From contig JBBDIX010000004.1 of NCBI GenBank assembly GCA_040880235.1, positions 1-8,663 on the forward strand: a DNA stretch of 8,663 bases. The letters run 5' to 3'. The notes beneath the pieces were generated by a model. It ran no database searches. It had not been told where the DNA came from and saw nothing but the letters and a program-made list of their open reading frames with translations. Of the stretch, positions 1 through 6,202 are shown one piece after another. The DNA comes from JBBDIX01 sp040880235 (lineage in GTDB: Bacteria > Actinomycetota > Nitriliruptoria > Nitriliruptorales > Nitriliruptoraceae). The position numbers and the translations under genes are program-made. The first letter of the stretch is position 1. The number at the start of each line of letters is the position of its first letter.

Positions 1-104
1 GCGGCACCGACCGGGTGGAGACCATCACCGTGGTCGACGAGGACGTGGAGTTCGCCATGCCGTCGAACCTCGCACGCAGGCTCGCCGAGCTTCGTGACGC
101 CTGA
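1..104 (+). CDS. C-terminal end of an unrecognised protein (5' truncated by window edge)
   Basis: An open frame entering from the left edge (first full codon at 3) ends at a TGA at 102-104 and gives 33 residues beginning GTDRVETITVVDEDVEFAMP and ending in a basic/acidic helix, LARRLAELRDA. Third codon positions are almost all G or C, as in the real genes here, so I take it as the true end of a gene. The tail alternates acidic and hydrophobic residues and then forms an amphipathic helix. I do not recognise the family. It converges on the RNase D gene, with 64 bp between stops that hold a hairpin and four 13-bp repeats. Confidence 0.6.
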   Translation, partial: GTDRVETITVVDEDVEFAMPSNLARRLAELRDA

Positions 105-122
105 CGATCGCCGGGCGTCGTC

Positions 123-146
123 CTGACCGGCAGTCCCTACGGTCAG
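123..146. terminator. Candidate intergenic hairpin between convergent genes
   Basis: CTGACCG (123-129) and CGGTCAG (140-146) form a perfect 7-bp stem with a 10-nt loop, 18 bp after the stop of the left-edge gene. A second possible pairing, CCGAAC (149-154) with GTTCGG (172-177), lies in the adjacent repeats. No T-run follows, which is common for terminators in high-GC actinobacteria but weakens the call. Because the stem is symmetric it could serve both converging transcripts. Confidence 0.35.
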
Positions 147-182
147 TCCCGAACGTCAGTCCCGACGGTCAGTTCGGACGGT
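131..182. repeat. Four tandem copies of a 13-bp repeat at the 3' end of the RNase D gene
   Basis: The units are CAGTCCCTACGGT (131-143), CAGTCCCGAACGT (144-156), CAGTCCCGACGGT (157-169) and CAGTTCGGACGGT (170-182). The 13-bp period is exact, with one to four mismatches between units. The last unit covers the stop codon (169-171) and the final codons of RNase D, so the array begins inside that gene and runs into the spacer. A 13-bp period shifts the reading frame, so the array was not built by in-frame duplication of protein sequence. Confidence 0.8.
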
Positions 183-1413
183 CGGCCTGCTGCTCGTCCG
201 GATCGTCCGCCGGGTCGGCCGCGACGTCGTGCTCGGTTCTCGCCCGCTCGAGCGCGTCGAGGTAGCTCTCCCACAGGGGCGCGCGCAGCAGTTCGCGCTG
301 CCACGGCCGCAGGCCCGCCGCGTCGCACAGGGCGTCGGCGTCCCGGGGATCCGCCGCGACCGCGGCATCGAGGGTGCGCGACGGACAGAGCAGTCCGGCC
401 TCGATCTCCAGATCGGCCGCGATCCGTGAGCGGGTCTGGCGCAGGGCTCGGGACACGTCGCGGTCGATGGCGTCGAAGCGCCGCCGGTCGGTCGTCGAGG
501 GGGTGGGGGTCGGCGCCTCGAGTCCCCGTTCGAGGGCCTCGAACAGGGACGGTGCGTGCTCGCGCAGGACGTCGCGATTGCGCGGGCTGCGGCGGACGAG
601 CTGGGCGACCGTGCGGGGCGGGTTGACCGAGAGGTCGACGAGCACCTCGTCGCGCAGGAGCCGGTTGGGCGCGATGTCGTGGGTCGACGCGAGTTGCTCA
701 CGCGTCTCCCACAGCGCCGCGAGCACGACTCGCTGCACAGGCGTGAGGCGACCGGTGCCCTTCACCCGGAGCACCGATCGGTCGTCGGCGAAGGCCCGTT
801 CGCACGCCTCGCCGAGTTCCTGGCGGTACCACTCGACGCGTGCGGTCCGCTCGAGCTGGTCCCACAGTCGTTCCCACAGGGCCGGCAGGTGGACGACGTC
901 TCCCGCCGCGTACGACGCCATGTCGTCCGGCAGGGGTCGGCGTTCCCAGTCCGCCCGCTGGAAGCGCTCCTTGTCCCCGTCGAGCTCGATGTCCAGCACG
1001 TCGCGCAGGAGGGTCTCGAGCCCGGTGGGCATCCCGAGCACGGCCGCCGCGACCGCCGTGTCGGCGATGCGGTCCGGGCGCACGTGCTTGTCGGCCAGCG
1101 GCGCGAGGTCGTTGGTGGCCGCGTGCAGGACCGTCAGGCGAGTGCCGTCGAGGAACCGGTCGACCGGTCCCAGGTGCGTGAGGGTGACCCCGTCCAGCAG
1201 GACGCAGATCCCGGGGACCCCGAGCTGCACGAGGGCCGCACGACGGTGGTAGCGGTGGGCGTCGGCCCGTTCGACGTCGACACCGATCATCTCCGTGTCG
1301 AGCAGGTCCAGCGCCGACGGGACCTGCTCGGGGTCGTCGACGAAGCGGATGTCGATCGCGTCGATGGCGTTGCTCCGCGAGGTTCTCGAACCGATGGGGG
1401 TGCCGGGCGACAC
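169..1413 (-). CDS. rnd: Ribonuclease D (DEDDy 3'-5' exoribonuclease with HRDC domain)
   Basis: RNase D trims the 3' ends of tRNA precursors and other small structured RNAs in the cytoplasm. Counting from the GTG at 1413 (414 aa), the exonuclease domain covers about residues 22-195. Exo I is D46 and E48 in GVDVERADAHRYHRRAALVQ, Exo II is D102 in LHAATNDLAPL, and Exo III is Y168 and D172 in YAAGDVVHL, so all DEDDy residues are present. The HRDC domain follows at about 222-295 (GRLTPVQRVVLAALWETRE), then a second helical region at about 320-392 that may be a degenerate HRDC-like domain, and an acidic tail. Length is in the normal actinobacterial range. The start is uncertain: an in-frame GTG at 1491 adds 26 low-complexity residues, and neither site has a clear Shine-Dalgarno. 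It is divergent from the Mca-like gene. Confidence 0.9.
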   Translation of the reverse strand: MSPGTPIGSRTSRSNAIDAIDIRFVDDPEQVPSALDLLDTEMIGVDVERADAHRYHRRAALVQLGVPGICVLLDGVTLTHLGPVDRFLDGTRLTVLHAATNDLAPLADKHVRPDRIADTAVAAAVLGMPTGLETLLRDVLDIELDGDKERFQRADWERRPLPDDMASYAAGDVVHLPALWERLWDQLERTARVEWYRQELGEACERAFADDRSVLRVKGTGRLTPVQRVVLAALWETREQLASTHDIAPNRLLRDEVLVDLSVNPPRTVAQLVRRSPRNRDVLREHAPSLFEALERGLEAPTPTPSTTDRRRFDAIDRDVSRALRQTRSRIAADLEIEAGLLCPSRTLDAAVAADPRDADALCDAAGLRPWQRELLRAPLWESYLDALERARTEHDVAADPADDPDEQQADRPN

Positions 1414-1498
1414 AGGGTAGGCCGTCGTGGACGGGACCCCGCGGCCGGGCGGTGTTCGTGTCCTCGCCCCGGCACTGGCACCATGGCGCACCCTGACC

Positions 1499-1503
1499 GG
1501 GAG
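1499..1503 (+). promoter_or_regulatory. Ribosome binding site of the Mca/flavin reductase gene
   Basis: GGGAG lies 8 nt before the GTG at 1512 and supports that start. The resulting N-terminus (MTEPLTLLCVHPHPDDES) has the short lead before the HPDDE motif that is typical of the family. Confidence 0.6.
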
Positions 1504-1511
1504 TCCGACTG

Positions 1512-2882
1512 GTGACCGAACCGCTCACGCTGCTGTGTGTGCACCCGCATCCCGACGACGAGTCGATCGCGTGCGGGGGACTGCTCGCGGCCAGCAACGG
1601 CCGGGGCATCCGCACGGTCGTGGTGACCTGCACCGACGGCGCCGAGGGCGAGAACCTCGCCGGGATCGACCTCGGGACCGAGGACCTGCTGTCGCACCGC
1701 CGTCGGGAACTGTGCGACGCGCTCGAGGTACTGCGCGTCGACCGCCACCACGACCTCGGATACCGCGACAGCGGCATGGACGGCACGGACGCGAACGAGC
1801 ATCCCGACTCCTTCCACCGGGCCGATCTCGACGAGGCGGCACGCCGGCTCGCCGAGATCGTGCGTGCGGAACGACCGCAGGTCGTCGTGTCGGACGACGA
1901 GCACGGGTCGTACGGCCACCCGGACCACGTTCGTGCGCACCGGGTGACCGGGCGTGCGATCGAGCTCGCCGCGGACCCCGACGCCGACGTCGAGGGCGCG
2001 CCGTGGACGGTGGATCGTTGGCTCGTGCACGCGATGGGCCACGAGCGGCTCCTCGCCTTCCACCGCGCACTGCTCGCCGAGGGGCTCGCGTCACCGTTCG
2101 GCGACGGCCCGATCGTCGACCCCTCGGAACTGGGCATGGGCGTCCCCGACGACCAGATCACCGTGCACGTCGACATCCGTCACGTGTTCGAGCGCAAGCG
2201 CGCGGCGATGCGTGCCCATCGCAGTCAGATCGGTGAGGACTCGTTCTTCTTCAACGTCCCGGACGATGCCGCCGTGCTGGCGTTCGCATCGGAGCAGTTC
2301 GTGCTGCAGGCCGGACGCGCGTTCGACGTCGTGCCCGCCTCGGACGTGTTCGACGGCATCGCGGGGATCGCTGAGCTCGACCGTGCGGGTCGCCCGGACA
2401 CGACCGCGTTCCGCGACGTGCTCGGCCGGTTCCCGACTGGGGTCACCGTGCTGACCACCGAGGTCGACGGGACGCCGCACGGCATGACGGTCAACGCCTT
2501 CACGTCGGTCTCGCTCGACCCACCGCTCGTGCTGGTGTGCGTCGAGGAGACCGCGGTGATGGCCGGACTGCTCGACCGTTCGGGTCGGTTCGGCGTGTCG
2601 GTGCTGGCTGCCGACCAGGTTGCCCGTTCGGTCTGGTTCGCCGACTCGGATCGCCCCACCGGAGCCGACGCGTTCGCGGGGATCCCCGTCGCCCGGTCAG
2701 AGACGGGCGTGCCCCTGCTGGCCGACGCAGTGGCCTGGCTGGACTGTCGGATCCACGCCGTCCACGATGGCGGTGACCACCGCATCGTCGTGGGCGAGGT
2801 GGTGGCCCTGGGGACGGGATCCGGCCAGGATCCCCTGGTCTTCCACCGCGGGGCCTACGGACGGTTCGTCGAGGACGCCTGA
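1512..2882 (+). CDS. Mca-like mycothiol S-conjugate amidase fused to a flavin reductase-like domain
   Basis: A single uninterrupted 456-aa frame joins two normally separate proteins. Residues 1-285 are a PIG-L/LmbE zinc deacetylase most like mycothiol S-conjugate amidase: HPHPDDES (H13 and D16 as zinc ligands, D15 as likely general base), GYRDSGM at 83-89, and GSYGHPDHVRAH at 132-143 carrying the third zinc-binding histidine. In actinobacteria Mca cleaves mycothiol-xenobiotic conjugates to a mercapturic acid plus GlcN-Ins. Residues about 297-456 are a full FMN-binding split-barrel flavin reductase: FRDVLGRFPTGVTVLTT, GMTVNAFTSVSLDPPLVLVC, and GDHRIVVGEV followed by PLVFHRGAYGRF. The linker is only about 12 residues. 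No signal peptide is seen, so it is probably cytosolic. The domain calls are firm. Mca rather than MshB or another PIG-L substrate is a judgement from motif resemblance. It ends 7 bp from the convergent upp gene. Confidence 0.88.
   Translation: MTEPLTLLCVHPHPDDESIACGGLLAASNGRGIRTVVVTCTDGAEGENLAGIDLGTEDLLSHRRRELCDALEVLRVDRHHDLGYRDSGMDGTDANEHPDSFHRADLDEAARRLAEIVRAERPQVVVSDDEHGSYGHPDHVRAHRVTGRAIELAADPDADVEGAPWTVDRWLVHAMGHERLLAFHRALLAEGLASPFGDGPIVDPSELGMGVPDDQITVHVDIRHVFERKRAAMRAHRSQIGEDSFFFNVPDDAAVLAFASEQFVLQAGRAFDVVPASDVFDGIAGIAELDRAGRPDTTAFRDVLGRFPTGVTVLTTEVDGTPHGMTVNAFTSVSLDPPLVLVCVEETAVMAGLLDRSGRFGVSVLAADQVARSVWFADSDRPTGADAFAGIPVARSETGVPLLADAVAWLDCRIHAVHDGGDHRIVVGEVVALGTGSGQDPLVFHRGAYGRFVEDA
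2816..2834. other. Perfect 7-bp inverted repeat inside the flavin reductase 3' end
   Basis: GGGATCC (2816-2822), loop GGCCA, GGATCCC (2828-2834). It lies within coding sequence on the + strand and 56 bp downstream of the upp stop on the - strand, so it could fold in a read-through upp transcript. There is no T-run. It may be a chance result of codon choice. Confidence 0.3.
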
Positions 2883-2887
2883 ACCGT
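2861..2887. terminator. Hairpin spanning the Mca/flavin reductase stop, next to the upp stop
   Basis: ACGGTTC (2861-2867) pairs perfectly with GAACCGT (2881-2887) around a 13-nt loop that holds the last codons of the + strand gene. The right arm fills most of the 7-bp spacer before the upp stop (2890). The symmetric stem could end both converging transcripts. No T-run is present. Confidence 0.4.
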
Positions 2888-2889
2888 GC

Positions 2890-3516
2890 TCAGTGGGGTG
2901 TGCCGAAGAGCCGGTCACCGAAGTCGCCCAGCCCCGGGACGATGTACCCGTCGTCGTCGAGCCGCGGGTCGATCGCCGCCGTGACGATGCGGACCCCCGG
3001 GTTGTCGTCCAGGATGCGTTCGATGCCCTGTTGGGTCGCGACGACCGACAGGACGGACACCTGTTCGGCGCCCTCGGCGTCGAGGGCGCGCACGGCATCC
3101 GAGGCTGAACCCCCGGTGGCCAGCATCGGTTCGAGCACCAGGACCCAGGCACCCTCGAGCGGGGGGACCTTGAAGTAGTAGCGGCGGGCCTGCAGGGTCT
3201 CTGCGTCGCGCTCGAGGCCGATCATCCCGACGAGCGCGGTCGGCAGGACGTCGTGGAGTCCGGTGAGCAGTCCGAGGCCGGCACGCAACACCGGTACGGC
3301 CACCAGCGTGCGGCCCGGGCGGGTCGCGGGCGCGGGACCGAGCGGCGTCTGGACCTCGCCGGGTGATCCCGGCAGGTCCGCGACGGCGCGCAGTGCGAGC
3401 ATCGCGCCGAGTCTCCGCGCGTGGTGGCGGAAGTGCTCGGGGGACGTCGCGGTGTCCCGCAGCGACGCGAGCTGGGTACCTGCGACGGGATCGTCGAGGA
3501 CGGTGACGGACGACAC
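2890..3516 (-). CDS. upp: Uracil phosphoribosyltransferase
   Basis: UPRTase converts uracil and PRPP to UMP and pyrophosphate, the main uracil salvage step, in the cytosol. The 208-aa product has normal family length. Visible motifs are VPVLRAGLGLLTGLHDVLP (74-92), GMIGLERDAETLQARRYYFK (97-116), the PRPP loop VLVLEPMLATGGSASD (125-140), and the uracil-binding end YIVPGLGDFGDRLFGT (191-206). The residue before PMLATGG is Glu129, where Asp is usual. The start is a GTG at 3516 with only a weak upstream GAGG, and the N-terminus (MSSVTVLDDPVAGTQLASLR) aligns with the usual family start. It is transcribed away from a BMP-like lipoprotein gene, which suits a nucleobase or nucleoside salvage setting. 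Confidence 0.95.
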   Translation of the reverse strand: MSSVTVLDDPVAGTQLASLRDTATSPEHFRHHARRLGAMLALRAVADLPGSPGEVQTPLGPAPATRPGRTLVAVPVLRAGLGLLTGLHDVLPTALVGMIGLERDAETLQARRYYFKVPPLEGAWVLVLEPMLATGGSASDAVRALDAEGAEQVSVLSVVATQQGIERILDDNPGVRIVTAAIDPRLDDDGYIVPGLGDFGDRLFGTPH

Positions 3517-3545
3517 GAGGCGGCCTCGGTGGACTGGTGCGGCGT

Positions 3546-3554
3546 TAGCCTAGT
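3546..3554. promoter_or_regulatory. Overlapping divergent -10 candidates for upp and the lipoprotein gene
   Basis: TAGCCT (3546-3551) reads as a TAnnnT -10 on the + strand, and its near-complement TAGGCT (3552-3547) does so on the - strand. They share five bases in the 94-bp spacer between two divergent starts. The - strand element sits 30 nt before the upp GTG and is part of ACTAGGCT, which recurs before ppx. No good TTGACA-like -35 is visible in either direction, so these are candidates only. Confidence 0.4.
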
Positions 3555-3600
3555 GGTGGTCCGCAGCGGGCCGCGTCGGACTGGCGCGCGACGACGGGGT

Positions 3601-3605
3601 GGAGG
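3601..3605 (+). promoter_or_regulatory. Ribosome binding site of the BMP-like lipoprotein gene
   Basis: GGAGG lies 5 nt before the GTG at 3611. It favours this start over the in-frame GTG at 3599, which overlaps the site itself. Confidence 0.65.
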
Positions 3606-3610
3606 CCGCG

Positions 3611-4692
3611 GTGACACGAGCCAGCACGCGACGTCGCGGGGTGTGGGTGGCCGTGGTGCTGCTGGTGGCGGGCGCGTGTGCTCCGGACGTCCCGGAACCG
3701 GTCGTCGACGAACCGGACCCGATCGATGTCGAACCCGAACCGGTGATCCAGGGGGCGCTGGTGGAGGTGATCCTGCCCCCGCGTGACGCGATCGGGTCGG
3801 GCATGCTCGACGCGATGGCACGGGACGTCCAGCTCGTCGCGACGGTCACGCGGGCCGACATCCGCTCGATCCGCAGCACGGTCCCGGATCGCGACGTGTT
3901 CGTCGCGGACCTCGTGCACCACCTCGCGGCCGGGCGCGCGGCGCTCACGTGTGCACTCACCTCCGGGGCGAGCAGCGCGGTCCGTGAGGCCCACGCAAAC
4001 CTGCCGCAGAAGCGCTTCTGCACGCTGGTGACCTCGGACACCGGGGCCGACGTGCGCGACGGGCTCGACGTGGTCGTGCTGCGCACGGCGGAACTGGGCC
4101 ACCTCGTGGGCGCTGTGGCCGCGGCAGCAGCGGGCGACGGTCCGGTGGCGACGTTCCTCGCGCCGCACGACCTGGAACAGGGACGCTTCGCCGAGGGTCT
4201 GCGTGCCGGACTGGCTGGCCACACGGAGGTCACCCCGGCCCCGGACGCCGATCCGGTCGCCGAGGCCGCACGGGTGGTCGCCGACGGTGCGCAGGTCGTG
4301 ATCGTGGGCGCACACCCGCGTGGGACCGAGATCGCCCGGGCCGTGGTGGACGCCGGGGGACGAGTCGTCGCTGCGGAGTCGGTGACCGACGGGCTCGACG
4401 GCGTCGGGGTCGTGCTCACGTGGCGCATCCTGTTCGACCGGGCACTGCGCGGCCCGGGNNNNNNNNNNTCGACCGGCTGGTGGGCCGTGCGGACCCCGCG
4501 CCGCTCGACCTCGGGTTCGCCGAGGGGGTCTTCGTCACCGAACCTGGACCGGACGCGTCGCTCACGGTGAGTGCGACGGTCACGCGTGTCCGTGGGGCGC
4601 TCTCGGCGGGCACGCTCGACCCGTTCACCGGTCCCCCCACGGCGGATTCGTCTGGCGTGCCTCCGGGCACGCCGCAGGACGCCGCACCGTGA
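3611..4692 (+). CDS. Putative BMP/PnrA-like substrate-binding lipoprotein, interrupted by assembly gap
   Basis: The GTG at 3611 opens a secreted protein. It has a basic N-terminus (RASTRRRG), a hydrophobic segment at 11-22, and a lipobox-like VAGAC with Cys23, followed by a Pro/Glu/Asp/Val linker at 24-46. The body resembles a divergent periplasmic-binding fold of the basic membrane protein family: GHLVGAVAAAAAGDGPVATF then FAEGLRAGL (163-200), ADGAQVVIVGAH (224-235), and VVLTWRILFDRAL before the gap. After the gap the protein continues in another frame (DRLVGRADPAPLDLGFAEGV...VRGALSAGTLDPFTGPP) to the TGA at 4690-4692, as expected if the 10 Ns are a placeholder. Flanking coding bases total 1072, so the true gap should be 2 modulo 3. 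PnrA-like proteins bind nucleosides for ABC import, and divergent upp fits that. No permease or ATPase gene is adjacent. The family call is moderate; the secreted lipoprotein call is firmer. Confidence 0.55.
4459..4468. other. Assembly gap (10 N) inside the lipoprotein gene
   Basis: Ten Ns flanked by GCGGCCCGGG on the left. The coding frame changes across it, so the printed length cannot be the real length if the gene is intact. Confidence 0.95.
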
Positions 4693-4723
4693 CACCTGTC
4701 GGGTCGACCTGACGACCGGCGCG

Positions 4724-4729
4724 TACGAT
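4724..4729 (+). promoter_or_regulatory. Candidate -10 element for pyruvate kinase
   Basis: TACGAT matches the actinobacterial TAnnnT -10. It lies 30 nt before the GTG at 4760, in the 67-bp spacer after the lipoprotein gene. A start about 7 nt downstream would give a leader of about 24 nt that includes the AAGGAG site. No clear -35 is seen. Confidence 0.5.
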
Positions 4730-4749
4730 GGGCGTCCACTGGCCATGCC

Positions 4750-4755
4750 AAGGAG
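4750..4755 (+). promoter_or_regulatory. Ribosome binding site deciding the pyk start
   Basis: AAGGAG lies 4 nt before the GTG at 4760. It overlaps what would be coding sequence if the in-frame ATG at 4745 were used. That ATG has no Shine-Dalgarno, so GTG 4760 is preferred. Confidence 0.7.
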
Positions 4756-4759
4756 TGCC

Positions 4760-6196
4760 GTGCGCCGCGCAAAGATCGTTGCAACGCTCGGACCCGCGCT
4801 GGACGATCCCGACCGGCTCCGGGCCGCGATCGACGCCGGCATCGACGTCGTGCGCCTGAACTTCTCGCACGGCACCCGCGACGAGCATGCGTCCCGCCTC
4901 GCGCTGGTGCACGAGATCGCCCATGACCTCGGTCGACTCGTCGGCAGCCTCGGGGACCTGCAGGGGCCCAAGATCCGGCTCGGTCAGCTTCCCGAGGAGG
5001 GCATCGACCTCGTCGACGGCGGGGAGGCCATCCTCATCAGCGGGGTGGAGGCGCTCACCGAGTACGAGCAGGACGGGGTGCCGTGCCTGCCGGTCGTGTA
5101 CGAGCACCTCGCCAAGGATGTCGAACCGGGCGCGATGATCCTCATCGACGACGGCCTGCTGCGACTGGTCGTCGCCGAGATCGACGCGGAGCGCGTGCGC
5201 ACCCGGGTCGTGGCGGGAGGCCATGCGACGTCACGCAAGGGGGTGAACCTGCCGGGGGTCCAGGTCACGGCGACGAGCCTGACCGACAAGGACCGCGAGG
5301 ACGTGCGCAGCATGGTCGACATCGGGGTCGACTGGATCGCGCTGTCCTTCGTCCGCCGGCCCGAGGACGTCGTGGAGCTTCGTGACCTGGTCCAGTCATT
5401 CGGGGGCGTGCAGCCCATCGTGAGCAAGCTCGAGCGACCCGAGGCGCTGGACAACCTCGAGGGCATCGTCGCGGTGACCGATGCGGTCATGGTCGCTCGG
5501 GGCGACCTCGGCGTGGAGATCGGCCCCGAACGGGTTCCCGCGATCCAGAAGGAGATGATCGACCTCGCCAATCGCGAGTGCCGTCCGGTCATCACCGCCA
5601 CGGAGATGCTCGAGTCGATGGTGCGCAACTCCCGGCCGACCCGTGCGGAGGCGTCCGACGTCGCCAACGCCATCTTCGACGGCAGCGATGCCGTGATGCT
5701 GTCGGGCGAGACGGCCTCCGGCCGCTACCCGGTGGAGGTCGTGCGGACCATGGCGCGGATCATCGAGGTCGCCGAGACCTCGAGCCACCGGATTCGTCCG
5801 GTCTCCCCGACGACCGAGGGCATCGTGGGTCGGGTCGTCGCCAAGGCTGCGAAGCAGATCGCCGACGATGCCGCCGCCACGACGATCCTGGTGTTCAGCC
5901 TGTCCGGCGCCTCGGTCCAGCTGGTGTCGAAGTTCCGTCCCAACCAGCCGGTCATCGGGCTGACGACCGACGAACGGTCGCTGCACCGGTTCGCCCTCAT
6001 GTGGGGCACGGCCGGGCAGCTCGTGCCGATGGAGGACCACTCGCAGGACCTCATCCGAGCGGCCGAGGACATCTGTCTGGAGCACGGCTACGGCGCCGTG
6101 GGGGACACGGTCGTGATCGTGTCCGGCATCCCGGGTGGCCGTGGGGGCACCAACCGCGTGCTGGTCCACCGCATCGGCGATCTCAACGCCGCGTGA
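4760..6196 (+). CDS. pyk: Pyruvate kinase
   Basis: The enzyme converts phosphoenolpyruvate and ADP to pyruvate and ATP at the end of glycolysis, normally as a cytosolic homotetramer. The 478-aa product has full family length and starts MRRAKIVATLGPA. Active-site features: VRLNFSHG (31-38), the B-domain entry DLQGPKIRLG (66-75), KGVNLPGV (160-167), catalytic Lys223 in SKLERPEALDN, Asp249 in VARGDLGVEIG as metal ligand, and ITATEMLESM with SRPTRAEASDVANAIFDGSD (278-310). The C-terminal allosteric domain spans about 350-478, ending SGIPGGRGGTNRVLVHRIGD. Lys at GPKIR together with the preceding Leu-Gln is the combination described for K+-independent pyruvate kinases. TEML replaces the more usual TQML. 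The gene has its own promoter candidate and ends 6 bp from the convergent Nudix gene. Confidence 0.97.
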   Translation: MRRAKIVATLGPALDDPDRLRAAIDAGIDVVRLNFSHGTRDEHASRLALVHEIAHDLGRLVGSLGDLQGPKIRLGQLPEEGIDLVDGGEAILISGVEALTEYEQDGVPCLPVVYEHLAKDVEPGAMILIDDGLLRLVVAEIDAERVRTRVVAGGHATSRKGVNLPGVQVTATSLTDKDREDVRSMVDIGVDWIALSFVRRPEDVVELRDLVQSFGGVQPIVSKLERPEALDNLEGIVAVTDAVMVARGDLGVEIGPERVPAIQKEMIDLANRECRPVITATEMLESMVRNSRPTRAEASDVANAIFDGSDAVMLSGETASGRYPVEVVRTMARIIEVAETSSHRIRPVSPTTEGIVGRVVAKAAKQIADDAAATTILVFSLSGASVQLVSKFRPNQPVIGLTTDERSLHRFALMWGTAGQLVPMEDHSQDLIRAAEDICLEHGYGAVGDTVVIVSGIPGGRGGTNRVLVHRIGDLNAA

Positions 6197-6202
6197 CGTC
6201 CC

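Noticed and set aside
131..182. CRISPR-like or recombinase attachment repeats
   Set aside because: The units are contiguous 13-mers without spacers, and there is no cas gene, integrase or mobile element nearby.
1414..1419. TACCCT on the - strand as the RNase D -10
   Set aside because: It directly abuts the GTG at 1413, so a transcript from it would start inside the gene with no in-frame start codon before the catalytic domain.
1414..1491. RNase D start at the GTG at 1491
   Set aside because: The extra 26 residues are low-complexity and have no family counterpart. Their upstream sequence lacks a useful ribosome binding site. GTG 1413 is nearer the expected N-terminus, though not proven.
698..2176. 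A long 492-codon open frame on the - strand
   Set aside because: It crosses both the RNase D and Mca-like genes in other frames, its translation is Ser/Arg/Pro-rich and low in complexity, and its codon third positions are not G/C biased. It is a shadow caused by high GC.
3611..4692. Lipoprotein gene as a frameshifted pseudogene
   Set aside because: The frame change coincides exactly with the 10-N gap, and coding quality is good on both sides, so an assembly placeholder explains it.
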